Assembly: GCA_013314735.1 (NCBI GenBank)
Contig: JABUFD010000005.1
Location: 1 to 64,000, forward strand
Source: Anaerolineae bacterium
Lineage (GTDB): Bacteria; Chloroflexota; Anaerolineae; Anaerolineales; Anaerolineaceae
Reading direction: 5' to 3'
Length of the DNA: 64,000 bases
Shown: piece after piece, positions 48,796-58,175 of the stretch
Position numbering within the stretch: position 1 is the stretch's first letter
Layout: the number at the start of each line of letters is the position of its first letter
Position numbers and translations under genes: made by a program
The notes under the pieces: model-generated
What the model was told of the DNA's origin: nothing
Database searches by the model: none
The model's input: only the letters and a program-made list of their open reading frames with translations

Positions 48796-51231
48796 ATGTT
48801 CCCGGCATTGACAACCTGGTACAGGCAGCAGCCGAAATCCCATTTCTGGATGCGGATGGCATCCGTGTTGGCTTTTATCGGGTTGGTTGGGTTCAACATT
48901 TACAACGCAAACTTCTGGCGCACCCATCCTTCACTCGGAATCGATGTGGATTATGATACCGGGCGGATCATGGAAATTTTCCTGGGCTCTGACATTCATC
49001 AACTGGTTACATTCGATGACCGTGTGGTTATGGTTAATGGCCTTCCGGCTGCCGAATTTCGTCCCCTGCGTGATCTGAAAACGGGGGAGGTGTATCAGTT
49101 GAGGCTGCGAAATCTCGATGGTACCGAAAGGTCCCTTGACGTCATCGCGGAAATCCCGGATCGCGTTTTCCGTTGGGAGCACACTGTTTTTCCCCTTATC
49201 GGCTTATCATTTTACAGCTTTGCCGTGGCGCTGATCCTGATGGTACCGGTCAATCGGGTTAATGGCACTTTCGCGATGTATATGTTTCTCTCGGCAGGCT
49301 TGTTTTCGCTGTTCAATTTAGAGCGGTATATCCAGGGTGGTACAGGGTTTTGGAGTCATTTGTTGATGATCCTGGTGGTCCTGGCCGGGATCGAATTTCA
49401 TTGGCCTTTTTTGAATATCCAGCTATCCAACAAAGTGCTGATGGCGGCCCGTTGGATGATCACCACCATGGCAGTTGTTTATTCTGCCGGATGGTGGTTG
49501 ATAGAGGTTCCCAACCTGATCACCAACAAAATCATCTTTTATGTCTTCTGGGCATTGGGATTCCTGTTCATCCTGTTCCTGTTCACGGTGCAATATGTGT
49601 ATGATGAACTCTCCCGCGGAAACCTGCGCATCATGCTGCTCACTTTTTTTACCGCGCTGGGACCGATGCTGTATTTTGTCCTGATCCCGCTGATGCTGGG
49701 TTATCCGCGTACCATGCCTTCCATCATATCAGTGATTCCGATGTTGTTGATTCCTGTCAATTATTCGCTTTTGATCCAGCGAAAGAAGCAGTATACGCGC
49801 GTAACCTGCACCATCCTTTCATTTATGCTGACGCTGTTGGTCATTTACTTTTTCGCCGAAGTCAGTTATGCGGTGGCGCAGGATTGGTCACCACTGCTGG
49901 GTGTCTATGATCGAACCTGGCTCAGCCAGTTGATTCTGGCAGCGCTGATCGGGATTGGTATCATCCTTTACCATTATGTCTCCCGCTTTGTGCAGCGCTT
50001 TGTATACGGCGACGCCAGCCGTGAAGCACAGCAGATGCAACAGCTCAGCCTTGACCTCTCGGAAGCAGGGGATAACGACCTGATCCTGGTGCAAACGGCG
50101 CAAATTTTTCAAAAGTTTTTTAACTTCACTTACCTGAAGATCAGCCTGCAAAACGGTCGTTGTTTTCAATTTAACCAACAGGGCGAAGTTACACCAATGG
50201 CGGTGGATCCGTTTGAGGTGATGAGCGTGATTAATCGCATTACATTTCGGCAGCAAGCGCCAGATCGGCAGATGTCGCACAATATATTTATTGAGCTTGC
50301 ATCGATTGATGACCTGGTGCTGGAGTACGAAAAGATTTTTGGTGATACACCGGAATATGTGTTTTTGCTGGAAGGGCGCAGCTACCCGGTGGGGGTGATC
50401 AGCGCCGGCCCGCGAAAGAATGGTGAACGATTTGATGCCATCGAAATTTCCCAGCTGGATGCCCTGTTGCGCCAATACCAGGTGATTGTGGAGAACCTGT
50501 TCCTGATGCAGGAAGTGGAGCGGCGTTCCCAGCAGGTGCGCAAGATGGGTCAGCAGCTATTGGAAGCGCGCGAGGATGAGCGCAAACGCATCGCACGTGA
50601 TATGCATGACAACATCATCCAGTCATTGACGGCTTTCCGCTACACGATGAACGAACTGTACGACAAGGACAAGCTGGCAATCTCCGACGAGGAAGCCGAT
50701 GAATTACAGCATTCGCTGCAAACGATATCGCAGGATATCCGCGATATCTGTTTTAATTTGCGCCCACCCGCGTTGGATGCCACCGGATTCCGTTCGGCGG
50801 TGATCTCGATTGCGGAAAGCCATCACCGCAATTATCATCTCAATACGCACCTGGAGGTATCGGATTCCCCGGTGATTGACCAGCTATCTGATATGGTTTC
50901 AATCTGCCTGTACCGGGTGCTGCAGGAAGCGTTATTGAATATTGAAAAGCATGCCCGTACGGACAGCGCATGGGTGGTGTTGGACGCGAACGAAGGCTTG
51001 ATCGAAATGAGGGTGGAAGACAATGGGGTCGGGTTCCAGGTGCCAGAAGGCCTGGAAGAGCTGGTGACTGCCGGCCATTTTGGCTTGACCGGCATCCAGG
51101 AATTTCTTGAAATCGTGAATGGCAGTTTGACAATTGCGTCCAGACCGGGCGAGGGAGCCACGCTAATTGCACGGATTCCGCTGGAAAAGATTGGAGGGGA
51201 AAATGAGTCATACTATGATCATCGCCGATGA
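48796..51231 (+). CDS. membrane sensor histidine kinase, NarX/DesK type (HisKA_3)
   Basis: This 811-residue kinase has one N-terminal membrane helix, an outside domain of about 90 residues that looks PDZ-like (IHQLVTFDDRVVMVNGLPAAEFRPL), then about eight membrane helices (residues 130-400). A cytoplasmic GAF-like segment follows (about 415-570). The HisKA_3 box is EDERKRIARDMHDNIIQSL with the phospho-His at 604. The HATPase carries VEDNGVGFQVPEG and GHFGLTGIQE. It signals to the NarL-type regulator whose gene overlaps its end by 29 bases. The stimulus is unknown; the outside domain may sense envelope state. The ribosome site is weak. Confidence 0.9.
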   Translation: MFPALTTWYRQQPKSHFWMRMASVLAFIGLVGFNIYNANFWRTHPSLGIDVDYDTGRIMEIFLGSDIHQLVTFDDRVVMVNGLPAAEFRPLRDLKTGEVYQLRLRNLDGTERSLDVIAEIPDRVFRWEHTVFPLIGLSFYSFAVALILMVPVNRVNGTFAMYMFLSAGLFSLFNLERYIQGGTGFWSHLLMILVVLAGIEFHWPFLNIQLSNKVLMAARWMITTMAVVYSAGWWLIEVPNLITNKIIFYVFWALGFLFILFLFTVQYVYDELSRGNLRIMLLTFFTALGPMLYFVLIPLMLGYPRTMPSIISVIPMLLIPVNYSLLIQRKKQYTRVTCTILSFMLTLLVIYFFAEVSYAVAQDWSPLLGVYDRTWLSQLILAALIGIGIILYHYVSRFVQRFVYGDASREAQQMQQLSLDLSEAGDNDLILVQTAQIFQKFFNFTYLKISLQNGRCFQFNQQGEVTPMAVDPFEVMSVINRITFRQQAPDRQMSHNIFIELASIDDLVLEYEKIFGDTPEYVFLLEGRSYPVGVISAGPRKNGERFDAIEISQLDALLRQYQVIVENLFLMQEVERRSQQVRKMGQQLLEAREDERKRIARDMHDNIIQSLTAFRYTMNELYDKDKLAISDEEADELQHSLQTISQDIRDICFNLRPPALDATGFRSAVISIAESHHRNYHLNTHLEVSDSPVIDQLSDMVSICLYRVLQEALLNIEKHARTDSAWVVLDANEGLIEMRVEDNGVGFQVPEGLEELVTAGHFGLTGIQEFLEIVNGSLTIASRPGEGATLIARIPLEKIGGENESYYDHRR

Positions 51232-51835
51232 CCATCCGCTGATGCGGTCGGGTATTTGCACAGAAATTGAAAAACACCGCGAATACAAGGTGATCGGCGA
51301 GGCCAATAATGGACAGGAACTGCTGGAGTTGCTCAAACAACGTTTGCCAGAGGTGATCTTGCTGGATGTGCGCATGCCCGGGATGCGGGCAACCACCCTT
51401 GTTTCCAAAATTCAGCTGCGGTGCCCGCATTGCAAGATCATCATTCTTTCGGCGTATGATGATGCCGGGATTGTAAAATCACTGATTGACCAGGGGGTGG
51501 ATGCTTACATCCTGAAGGATGAAATCCAGGATGTGGTGATTGAAGCGCTGCGCACCGTGCTGGAGGAAGGCGGCCGCTGGATGAGTGAAAAAATCCGCGA
51601 ACGCTACAATTCGGCTTCCGCAGAAGCGGTGGGGACAGACCTGATCAGCAAGCGCGAATGGCCGGTGATTGAGCTGTTATGTGAGGGGTTGTCGAACCAG
51701 GATATCGCGGCTGAGCTGAATATTGCCAAGAGTACGGTTTCATACCATGTCAGCAATATCCTGGAAAAACTGAAACTCAATTCACGGGTGGAAATTGTCC
51801 TGTGGGCCAAGGAGCACCTGGATCGGCAGCAATAG
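51203..51835 (+). CDS. NarL/FixJ-family response regulator
   Basis: This 210-residue regulator has a receiver domain with acidic pair IIADDHP and phospho-acceptor Asp55 in ILLDVRMPG. Its C-terminal LuxR-type HTH is SKREWPVIELLCEGLSNQDIAAELNIAKSTVSYHVSNILEKLKLNSRVEIV. The start MSHTMII has GGAGGGG a few bases ahead and lies inside the kinase gene, so the pair is translationally coupled. Its targets are not known; the palindrome upstream of the operon is not an obvious NarL site. Confidence 0.93.
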   Translation: MSHTMIIADDHPLMRSGICTEIEKHREYKVIGEANNGQELLELLKQRLPEVILLDVRMPGMRATTLVSKIQLRCPHCKIIILSAYDDAGIVKSLIDQGVDAYILKDEIQDVVIEALRTVLEEGGRWMSEKIRERYNSASAEAVGTDLISKREWPVIELLCEGLSNQDIAAELNIAKSTVSYHVSNILEKLKLNSRVEIVLWAKEHLDRQQ

Positions 51836-51836
51836 G

Positions 51837-51880
51837 CAAACCGCCGGCGTACTGACGGCCGGCGGTTTGTTTGATTATTG
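51837..51880 (+). terminator. rho-independent terminator after the two-component operon
   Basis: CAAACCGCCGGC (51837-51848) and GCCGGCGGTTTG (51858-51869) form a perfect 12-bp stem, followed by TTTGATTATT. It also separates the convergent anti-sigma gene. Confidence 0.8.
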
Positions 51881-51893
51881 ATTGAATGTCAGC

Positions 51894-52886
51894 TTATTTG
51901 CCATTACCATTCCCGTTGCCATTTTGCTGGCCATCTCCCGGTACAGGTGTTTTCCCGATCTGATCGGCATTCTGGTTACCGCCCATACCATTCTGGCTGC
52001 CATTGTCGGTGCCACTTTCTTCCTGTTCATCTTTTCCCTGCTGGGGTTCAGGATAGTTGCCGGTGAATCCATTGGCATCCGGGTTGCCTGCGCCTTCCGG
52101 CTGATCGGTGCGCAGTTGTTCACGAATCTGGTCCTGTGTCATCAGGCTGTCACCTGTGAGGCAACCGCCGCCTTCACACACCTGCTGTTCGCAATCCTCA
52201 GTGGTACATTCCATCAGTTGGATTTGCTGACGCAGCATGGCGCGGGTTTGGGTCATCAGGGCATCCTCGGGCGCATGGGTCAGTTTCATTTCCTGGCTCA
52301 TTAGCCTGGTGCGCAGCATCGCCTGCGCCTGGAGCGGATCCTCGCATGAGCCGGTTAATTGCGCTGCCATCCACAGGTGGGTCTGGAGTGCAATGTTTAA
52401 TTCATTGTCAGGCGCTTGCCCCTGTTGGGTGAGTGCCAGCATTTCCCCAATGCGGCGGTCTGCAAATACCAGGTGCAACGCCAGATCCTGATCCGGGTCC
52501 TGGCTTGCATCCAGGCGTACCTCTTCACTCCAGATTTTGACCGGGTACAATGCGTCTCCCGGCAGGCTGGATTGTGCCGCGTATACTGTACCGGCACCGG
52601 CGCCGCCAAATAATGTTGCCAGAGCAGCGATGATTGAAATGATTTTAATTGCCATGGGACTTGTCCTCCATCGAATAAAAAGATTGTTTGATAGCTGTTT
52701 CTGATGGTTAAGACGTGGTTTTGCGGCAAAGGTTACGTTATTGTGACGCACCTGGTGTATTTGGTGAACAAAATTGGCCTGCATCCGCCGTTGAGCGGTT
52801 TCGTCTGCCATTGGGGGATTTTTCAGGGGCGATAAAATCTCATTGATCCCGGGATCTAACTGGGTGTTTTCTGTTCTCTGCTTCAT
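51894..52886 (-). CDS. DUF5667-type membrane protein, probable anti-sigma factor
   Basis: This 330-residue protein has a cytoplasmic N terminus (1-76), one membrane helix (MAIKIISIIAALATLFGGAGAG, 78-99) and an outside DUF5667-like domain that opens with VYAAQSSLPGDALYPVKIWSEEVRL. Four Cys at 227, 232, 237 and 242 form an exact Cx4Cx4Cx4C series. The C-terminal 70 residues are a Gly/Asn/Gln/Pro-rich low-complexity tail. It starts one base after the stop of the ECF sigma gene, so it is translationally coupled and likely holds that sigma factor at the membrane. The Cys series may sense metal or redox state outside the cell. Confidence 0.8.
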   Translation of the reverse strand: MKQRTENTQLDPGINEILSPLKNPPMADETAQRRMQANFVHQIHQVRHNNVTFAAKPRLNHQKQLSNNLFIRWRTSPMAIKIISIIAALATLFGGAGAGTVYAAQSSLPGDALYPVKIWSEEVRLDASQDPDQDLALHLVFADRRIGEMLALTQQGQAPDNELNIALQTHLWMAAQLTGSCEDPLQAQAMLRTRLMSQEMKLTHAPEDALMTQTRAMLRQQIQLMECTTEDCEQQVCEGGGCLTGDSLMTQDQIREQLRTDQPEGAGNPDANGFTGNYPEPQQGKDEQEESGTDNGSQNGMGGNQNADQIGKTPVPGDGQQNGNGNGNGK

Positions 52887-52887
52887 T

Positions 52888-53433
52888 CTATTTCTCCGTT
52901 GATGTCAGCAGGCTGCGCAGGGTCTGTTCCGCGCGATGCTGCAAGGACTTGACCGCGCCGATGGTCTTACCCATGGTTTCGGCACATTCTTCGAGGCTCC
53001 ATTCTTCCAGGTAACGCAGCGCGATCACCTGCTGTTGCGCGGGTGGAAGGCGGAACAGCGCCTGGCGCAAGCGATGTTGCTGGTCGCGGTTCTCTGCCGC
53101 CAGTTCCGGACCCGGCGCATGGTCTACCGTGATCGCTTCGTCGAGTTCATCCGGCTGGATGGGTTCGCGGCGGTACTGGTCAATGAGCCAATTATGCGCC
53201 ATGCGGTACAGGAACGCGCGCAGGCTGGTATTGATTTTTTGCCTGCGCTGTTGGAAGTAAGTCAGTAAACGTGCAAACGTTTCAGACACACAATCTTCGG
53301 CAAGCTGCTGATTTCCGGTACGGCGCAGCGCGTACCGATACAGCCCGGGACTGAACTCGTTAAATATTTCCGTCAGGGCCCGGGGATCCAATTGCTGTGC
53401 GCGCTGCAGGACTTGCTGTTGTTGTGCATCCAT
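52888..53433 (-). CDS. ECF-type RNA polymerase sigma factor
   Basis: This 181-residue protein has sigma region 2 (FNEFSPGLYRYALRRTGNQQLAEDCVSETFARLLTYF and LRAFLYRMAHNWLIDQYRRE) and region 4 (LFRLPPAQQQVIALRYLEEWSLEECAETMGKTIGAVKSLQHRAEQTLRSLL). Region 3 is absent, as in ECF sigmas. It sits between a Cys-rich membrane protein gene (35 bp upstream) and its probable anti-sigma gene (one base downstream). The ribosome site is weak, which fits coupling to the upstream gene. Confidence 0.93.
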   Translation of the reverse strand: MDAQQQQVLQRAQQLDPRALTEIFNEFSPGLYRYALRRTGNQQLAEDCVSETFARLLTYFQQRRQKINTSLRAFLYRMAHNWLIDQYRREPIQPDELDEAITVDHAPGPELAAENRDQQHRLRQALFRLPPAQQQVIALRYLEEWSLEECAETMGKTIGAVKSLQHRAEQTLRSLLTSTEK

Positions 53434-53468
53434 GTTCTACTCATTAAGACGCAAATGGTCTGAAAAAG

Positions 53469-54098
53469 TTACGGTTTTCCGCCGGGGTGTGTTGGTTTGT
53501 GATCGTTTTTCCACACTTGACGCATAGCAGCGTTGCTGTCCAGGTAGGCTTGCGCTATGTGTTTCGGTACCCGGTTGAGTGGGCAGGACAGGTTGATACA
53601 CCTGGTGCATACGCGGGTGGTGAGGTAACGGGCAAATATCAACCATCCTGCAAGGGCAGCAAGCAGCCACCACCAGGCCTTTCCGTTGATCAGCATGCCC
53701 AGTGGAAATAAGGTGAATAGGCCAAAGCCGATCCAGAGCTGGAATTTCTCTGCGCGGTTCATCGGTTGAGGGCGGTATTTCCATAATTTCGGACTGCCGT
53801 GGTTGGCAATGCAGTGCAATACTTTGCTGTCTTCGGCATAATATGGACAGTGACTGCACAGGATACGGATTTCCCATACCGAAAAAAAGAACAGCATGTA
53901 TCCAACCCATAGCGTTGCCGCCCAGACAGCCCCGGTGACCACCAGCCCAATCCCGGCGGGAAGGATGAATCCAAACGCACGAATGAGGAAATGGAACAAA
54001 TCCCGGGAGGTAAATCGGCACTTTAACTGCGTTGACAGAGGACAATCCCGGCAGGCAGCTTCGCTGGTGTTGCAAGGAATGAATGATTCTGGTTTCAT
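53469..54098 (-). CDS. Cys-rich multi-helix membrane protein of the ECF operon
   Basis: This 209-residue protein has about four membrane helices and three Cys groups: CNTSEAACRDCPLSTQLKC at the N terminus, LCSHCPYYAE in the middle and VCTRCINLSCPLN near the C terminus. The pattern suggests metal or Fe-S binding. I do not recognise a named family. The start is Met at 54098 with GGAGG nine bases ahead; Met at 54107 lies directly on the ribosome site. It precedes the sigma gene and is likely co-transcribed. A link to the Cys series of the anti-sigma protein is a reasonable guess. An overlapping frame at 53437-54075 has no such features. Confidence 0.75.
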   Translation of the reverse strand: MKPESFIPCNTSEAACRDCPLSTQLKCRFTSRDLFHFLIRAFGFILPAGIGLVVTGAVWAATLWVGYMLFFFSVWEIRILCSHCPYYAEDSKVLHCIANHGSPKLWKYRPQPMNRAEKFQLWIGFGLFTLFPLGMLINGKAWWWLLAALAGWLIFARYLTTRVCTRCINLSCPLNRVPKHIAQAYLDSNAAMRQVWKNDHKPTHPGGKP

Positions 54099-54231
54099 GA
54101 CAGGCATCCTCCGGGTATGGATACTATACCACGATCCTTAGCTGCCAGTCTGCCTTTGTGCAGCAGTTCCTCTGGCACGGACGGTTGAGTGTTTCAGCCT
54201 GTTGGTTCCACTTGCATCAGCATGAACGGGT

Positions 54232-55731
54232 TCAATCGCGCAGGAATCCTTTCATCCGGGATGCCATTTCCTGGTAGTCATCAAATCGCCGTTGATACGC
54301 CAGGACACGCGCCAGATCTGGCTCGAACAGGCGTTCCAGTTTCACCATGTGGTCGACTGCTTCGTGAAATCCGGTGAAAATCCCGCTTCCCACCCCGGCG
54401 ATCAGGGCTGCACCGAGGGCACCGGCTTCGGTTACGCGCGGACGGAGGAACGGACGGTTGAAGATATCAGCGCTGAGCTGCACCCAGGCCTCGGACTGCG
54501 AGCCGCCGCCCACTGCGCGGTAGTTTTCAATGGCGATGCCGGTTTCAGGCAGGCTGTCCACGAGTGTTTTCAGGTAAAAAGCAGCGCCTTCCACAATCCC
54601 TTTCAGGATATCTCCACGGGTGGTTTCCAGCTTCATGCCACTGATCACACCGCTGGAATCGGCAATAAATTCGGGGGGACCGGTGGGGGCAAAATGCGGC
54701 AGAACAAGCACGCTGCTGGGTTCCTGCGGCAGTTCATTAAACAGAAGGGGGTAGATGCTGTGCCCGTCCTGTCGGGCAATTTCGTGTTCGGCAGCGGCGA
54801 AGGTGTTTCGGAACCACTGCACCAATGCCCCGCCCTGGTTGTACAAAAAGCTGACATACTTTCCGGGCACGGCATGATGCTCCGTATTCAACCCACGCGC
54901 CGTCATCAAGGATGCGGCAATGCGCTGTTCAAATACGGGTGTGATGCACAGGTAAGTGCCCATGCCGTAAACCGCATCACCAGAATCAATCACCCCGCAA
55001 CCCACGGCATTGGCGCACTGGTCATGGGCGCCGCTGACAATTCTGACGCCGTCTGGCAGGCCCAATTCCTGCGCCAGCCTGTTGGGAACCGTACCAATCA
55101 CGGTTGCGGAAGGCACGCAGCGCGGCAGTTTCCCACCATCCAGCCCTGCCATTTGCAGCAGTTCTTGCGACCACGTACCGGTTTCCAGGTCGAACAGGAG
55201 TGTGCGGTTGGCGAGGGAGTAGTCCACGGCCGGCTCAGCCCCCAGCATGAACCCGATGAAAGCACTCCAATGGAGAAATTTCCAGGCTGCTTCATACAAC
55301 TCCGGCTGGTGCGCCTGGATCCACTTGAGTTTGGTCAGGCTGTATTGGTTACCAAACGTATTGCCGTTGCGCGGATACAGGCGTTCACCGGTGAAAGCAG
55401 GCGCGAGCAGCGGCACGAATTCTGTGCCGCGCAGGTCATAATTCAGGATCGAAGGCCCCAGGATACGGCGGTCAGCGGATACCGGCACAACGGCTTCACC
55501 CATCGAGGAGATGGCCAGCGCTTTGATCTCCGCGGCATTCACCGCGCCAGTAACCGCACAGATGCCTTCGCGGACATGGCCCCAGACTTCCTCCGGGTCC
55601 AATTCCGCCTGGCCGGGCGCGGGATGGGATTCGCGGTGCTCGAAGGCCGCTGACGCCAGACAGGCGCCCTGCCCGTCAAACACGCCGACCTTGACCGCCG
55701 TGGTGCCGACATCAATGCCCAACAATTTCAT
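54232..55731 (-). CDS. FGGY-family carbohydrate kinase (xylulokinase-like)
   Basis: This 499-residue kinase has the ATP-binding and hinge motifs of the FGGY family: LGIDVGTTAVKVGVFDGQG at the start, IVSGAHDQCANAVGCGVID with the catalytic Asp near residue 240, and AVGGGSQSEAWVQLSADIFNRPFLRP near 410. It phosphorylates a ketose or sugar acid. Its first four bases overlap the end of the aldolase gene. In order isomerase, aldolase, kinase the operon should turn an aldose into a ketose, phosphorylate it and cleave it. The exact sugar is unknown. Confidence 0.9.
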   Translation of the reverse strand: MKLLGIDVGTTAVKVGVFDGQGACLASAAFEHRESHPAPGQAELDPEEVWGHVREGICAVTGAVNAAEIKALAISSMGEAVVPVSADRRILGPSILNYDLRGTEFVPLLAPAFTGERLYPRNGNTFGNQYSLTKLKWIQAHQPELYEAAWKFLHWSAFIGFMLGAEPAVDYSLANRTLLFDLETGTWSQELLQMAGLDGGKLPRCVPSATVIGTVPNRLAQELGLPDGVRIVSGAHDQCANAVGCGVIDSGDAVYGMGTYLCITPVFEQRIAASLMTARGLNTEHHAVPGKYVSFLYNQGGALVQWFRNTFAAAEHEIARQDGHSIYPLLFNELPQEPSSVLVLPHFAPTGPPEFIADSSGVISGMKLETTRGDILKGIVEGAAFYLKTLVDSLPETGIAIENYRAVGGGSQSEAWVQLSADIFNRPFLRPRVTEAGALGAALIAGVGSGIFTGFHEAVDHMVKLERLFEPDLARVLAYQRRFDDYQEMASRMKGFLRD

Positions 55732-56642
55732 GGCTGTTCTCCAACGACCAGGGAGGCAATTCCGCCGAGGTTGAAGTAATCTTCCACCAGCCAGCGGGTT
55801 TTCTGGTAGACTGCCTCCTGGGCCGCCGGGATGCTGGTGCTCTCCCGCAGGGTGGTTTCATACGCCTGGCGGATTTCGGTGGCAATGTTGATCTTGGCGA
55901 TCCCCTGTTGGAACGAAGCCAGTACCAGCTCGCGCGGGATGCCGGAACCGCCATGCAGTACCAATGGGATATCGAGGGCCTGCCGCAAGCGCGTGAGATG
56001 ATCGAGATCGAGCCGCGCGGCAATTTTCTGTTTGTCTTTCACCCCGGCGGCAATCGCCCCGTGGATGTTGCCGATAGCTACCGACAGCCAATCACAACCG
56101 CTTTCGCGGACAAACCGGGCGGCCTCTTCCGGTTGGGTGAAGCCCTTGCCGGAAGCAAACAGCTCATCATACGGCGGCATCGGGCCGCTCTCATGGCCCA
56201 GGATCGCTCCCAACTCTGCTTCACAAGGAACACCTGCCTGGTGGGCGATTTCGGTTGCAGCACGGGTGGCACGGATGTTCTCATCGAGGCTCAGTCGCGA
56301 TCCATCTACCATGATCGAGTGGTAACCCAGCATGACCGCCTGCCGCAAGATGGGCAGGAACTCCACCTGGCAATTGTCCTCGTCGATCACCGGGATATGG
56401 TCGAGGTGCAGGCTGATGTGGCGCGGATTGTGCCAGTGGTGGAATTCGGCTGCCACTGCTTCCGGTCCGCGGGCTTCAAATTTGATCCACTCCAGCCGGG
56501 CAGTTTCCACCATGGCAAAACTGTCTGCATCCACCACGGCACGGATCACCGGTTCGATCATCGGCAGGTAGGGAACATTGAAGGCCGGGATGGCAAATCC
56601 CGCCTTCCATGCCCGGCGGACAACGTCATTCACCTTCAGCAT
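55728..56642 (-). CDS. class II fructose-bisphosphate aldolase family protein
   Basis: This 304-residue enzyme has the zinc and catalytic motifs of class II aldolases: HLDHIPVID (Asp and His), EAELGAILGHESG, VAIGNIHGA, LVLHGGSGIP and KINIATEIRQAY. It cleaves a ketose phosphate into two trioses. The family includes GatY, KbaY and Fba; the loop residues do not let me choose. It overlaps the isomerase gene by 7 bases and the kinase gene by 4. The start is taken as MLKVND; Met two codons earlier is also possible. Confidence 0.9.
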   Translation of the reverse strand: MLKVNDVVRRAWKAGFAIPAFNVPYLPMIEPVIRAVVDADSFAMVETARLEWIKFEARGPEAVAAEFHHWHNPRHISLHLDHIPVIDEDNCQVEFLPILRQAVMLGYHSIMVDGSRLSLDENIRATRAATEIAHQAGVPCEAELGAILGHESGPMPPYDELFASGKGFTQPEEAARFVRESGCDWLSVAIGNIHGAIAAGVKDKQKIAARLDLDHLTRLRQALDIPLVLHGGSGIPRELVLASFQQGIAKINIATEIRQAYETTLRESTSIPAAQEAVYQKTRWLVEDYFNLGGIASLVVGEQP

Positions 56643-58060
56643 GTGCATCCCCGCTGCGGAATTGCCACATCCATCCCCAGGTAGTAGCCCAGGGCTTCCT
56701 GGAGGACAGCGGACTGGCTGCCAGGCGTGAGGTTGACATGATGGCGGTGACCATTACGGGCAACATGCATCAACACATCCTCCAAATGATCAATGTGGGC
56801 CACCCCGGCGCAGCCGAAATAATTGGCAGGGATGGGGTCTTCGGTGAAAGTGCCGGTACCGAGGTACCAGCGCATGCGGCCGTCTTCGGTAAGGACATTG
56901 GCAAAGGTAAAATCAAATGCGGCGATGCGCCCTGCGTTGCAGCCGTAGGAACAGCCCTGTCCCACGCTGGTGGCGAGGATGGCATGATCGACAATCTGCC
57001 CGTGCTCCGCCATCAGGCTTTGCGGAATGGGACCGCAGTGGAACAGGATGCATTTGTCCTCGGTTTCGCCGTAATTGTTGTTCCAATCAAGGCAGGCGGC
57101 TGGCGCGGCGGATGCCAGGTGCAGGGCATGCATTGCCACCGCGGAACCAAGGTCAACTTCGCAGGCGGCGGAGGTGCCCAGGTCGTTTAATGTGCCCATC
57201 ACCACGCAGGGCGAGATCCCCAGTTGTTCCTGCAACTCCAGCCAGCAGCGCAGGGCGATGGCATCCATCCCATATTCGGCAATGATCTGGTCCAGTACCA
57301 CGCTGAGGCGGACAATCGCATCAAATGCGGCCGGCGGTACATCCTGCCAGGCAGCAGCGAGGAGGAGCGCAGTGCGTTTGGCTTCCATCGCCGCCGGGTC
57401 ATCGAGCGTTTTCACGCGGTGGATCACGGAGGCCATATCAACGGTTTCCACGGTGATGCCGTGTTTCTGAAGGGTGACTTCATCGATGCGCACCGTCTTG
57501 AACGGGGTAGTGCGCGCGCCGATGGCGCCGACGACCATTCCCCGCATACCCTTGACCACACGGCATACGCGGTCAAAGTGATCGATATTTTGCGCGAAGG
57601 CGGGGCTGACAGGATGGACTACATGCGGCTTGAGGGTGGTAAATTTCACACCGTATTGGCGGAAGACATCGGTGATGGACAATTTTCCGCAGAAGGCATC
57701 CCGCCGCAGGGCGGGGGACATTTTGTCAAGCTCATCCGGGTAGGCCTGAATCAGGATCGGCACGCCGGCATCCTTCAGGGCTGCAACCGCGCCGGTTTCA
57801 TCACCGAAATTGGGCAGGCACACAATCACGCCGTCAAATTCGCCGTGGTGTTTGCGCAGGAAATCGCTGTAGATTTTTCCTTCCGCAGTGGTTTCTACCG
57901 CACCGTAGCGAGTGGCATCAGCGTCCAATAGGATCGATGCGTGTCCCAGCTCCGACAGCACGCGCGGGAGAGTTTCCCGTGCTTCAGCAATCAGGCTGGC
58001 AGGGAAAAAGCCGCGTGTGCCAAAAAACAAAGCGAAGGTTGATTTCTTAGAGGGTGTCAT
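56636..58060 (-). CDS. L-fucose/L-arabinose isomerase-like protein
   Basis: This 474-residue protein belongs to the fucose/arabinose isomerase fold. Motifs include LLDADATRYGAVET, GTSAACEVDLGSAVAMHAL with metal-binding Glu and Asp, CLDWNNNYG, CILFHCGPIP with the metal His, and HRHHVNLTPG. It should convert an aldose to a ketose with Mn2+. The start MTPSKKS has AGGAG 7 bases ahead; a longer frame to 58102 does not. It is the first gene of the operon and is divergent from the LacI gene across 115 bp, where a palindromic operator lies. Confidence 0.85.
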   Translation of the reverse strand: MTPSKKSTFALFFGTRGFFPASLIAEARETLPRVLSELGHASILLDADATRYGAVETTAEGKIYSDFLRKHHGEFDGVIVCLPNFGDETGAVAALKDAGVPILIQAYPDELDKMSPALRRDAFCGKLSITDVFRQYGVKFTTLKPHVVHPVSPAFAQNIDHFDRVCRVVKGMRGMVVGAIGARTTPFKTVRIDEVTLQKHGITVETVDMASVIHRVKTLDDPAAMEAKRTALLLAAAWQDVPPAAFDAIVRLSVVLDQIIAEYGMDAIALRCWLELQEQLGISPCVVMGTLNDLGTSAACEVDLGSAVAMHALHLASAAPAACLDWNNNYGETEDKCILFHCGPIPQSLMAEHGQIVDHAILATSVGQGCSYGCNAGRIAAFDFTFANVLTEDGRMRWYLGTGTFTEDPIPANYFGCAGVAHIDHLEDVLMHVARNGHRHHVNLTPGSQSAVLQEALGYYLGMDVAIPQRGCTC

Positions 58061-58103
58061 GGTACTGCTCCTGGTGAATGAGAAACGGGGGATGACTTGC
58101 AAT

Positions 58104-58128
58104 TTAAAACGTTTTAATCTACTATAAT
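58104..58128 (+). promoter_or_regulatory. LacI-type operator and -10 in the divergent sugar-operon region
   Basis: TTAAAACGTTTTAA (58104-58117) is a perfect 14-bp palindrome with the central CG of LacI-family sites. TATAAT (58123-58128) lies 5 bases past it on the plus strand. It is placed to control both the LacI gene (58176) and the divergent isomerase operon (58060). Confidence 0.75.
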
Positions 58129-58175
58129 GAAACAGGATTTACTTGTCAAGCCCCTGTTTTCCAAGCTGGAACTGA

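Noticed and set aside
53437-54075. Alternative frame overlapping the Cys-rich membrane protein
   Set aside because: No membrane helices or motifs; the frame at 53469-54098 has both, plus a ribosome site.
54292-55653. 453-codon plus-strand frame opposite the FGGY kinase gene
   Set aside because: It is the antisense shadow of a clear kinase; composition is His/Gly/Gln-rich without domains or ribosome site.
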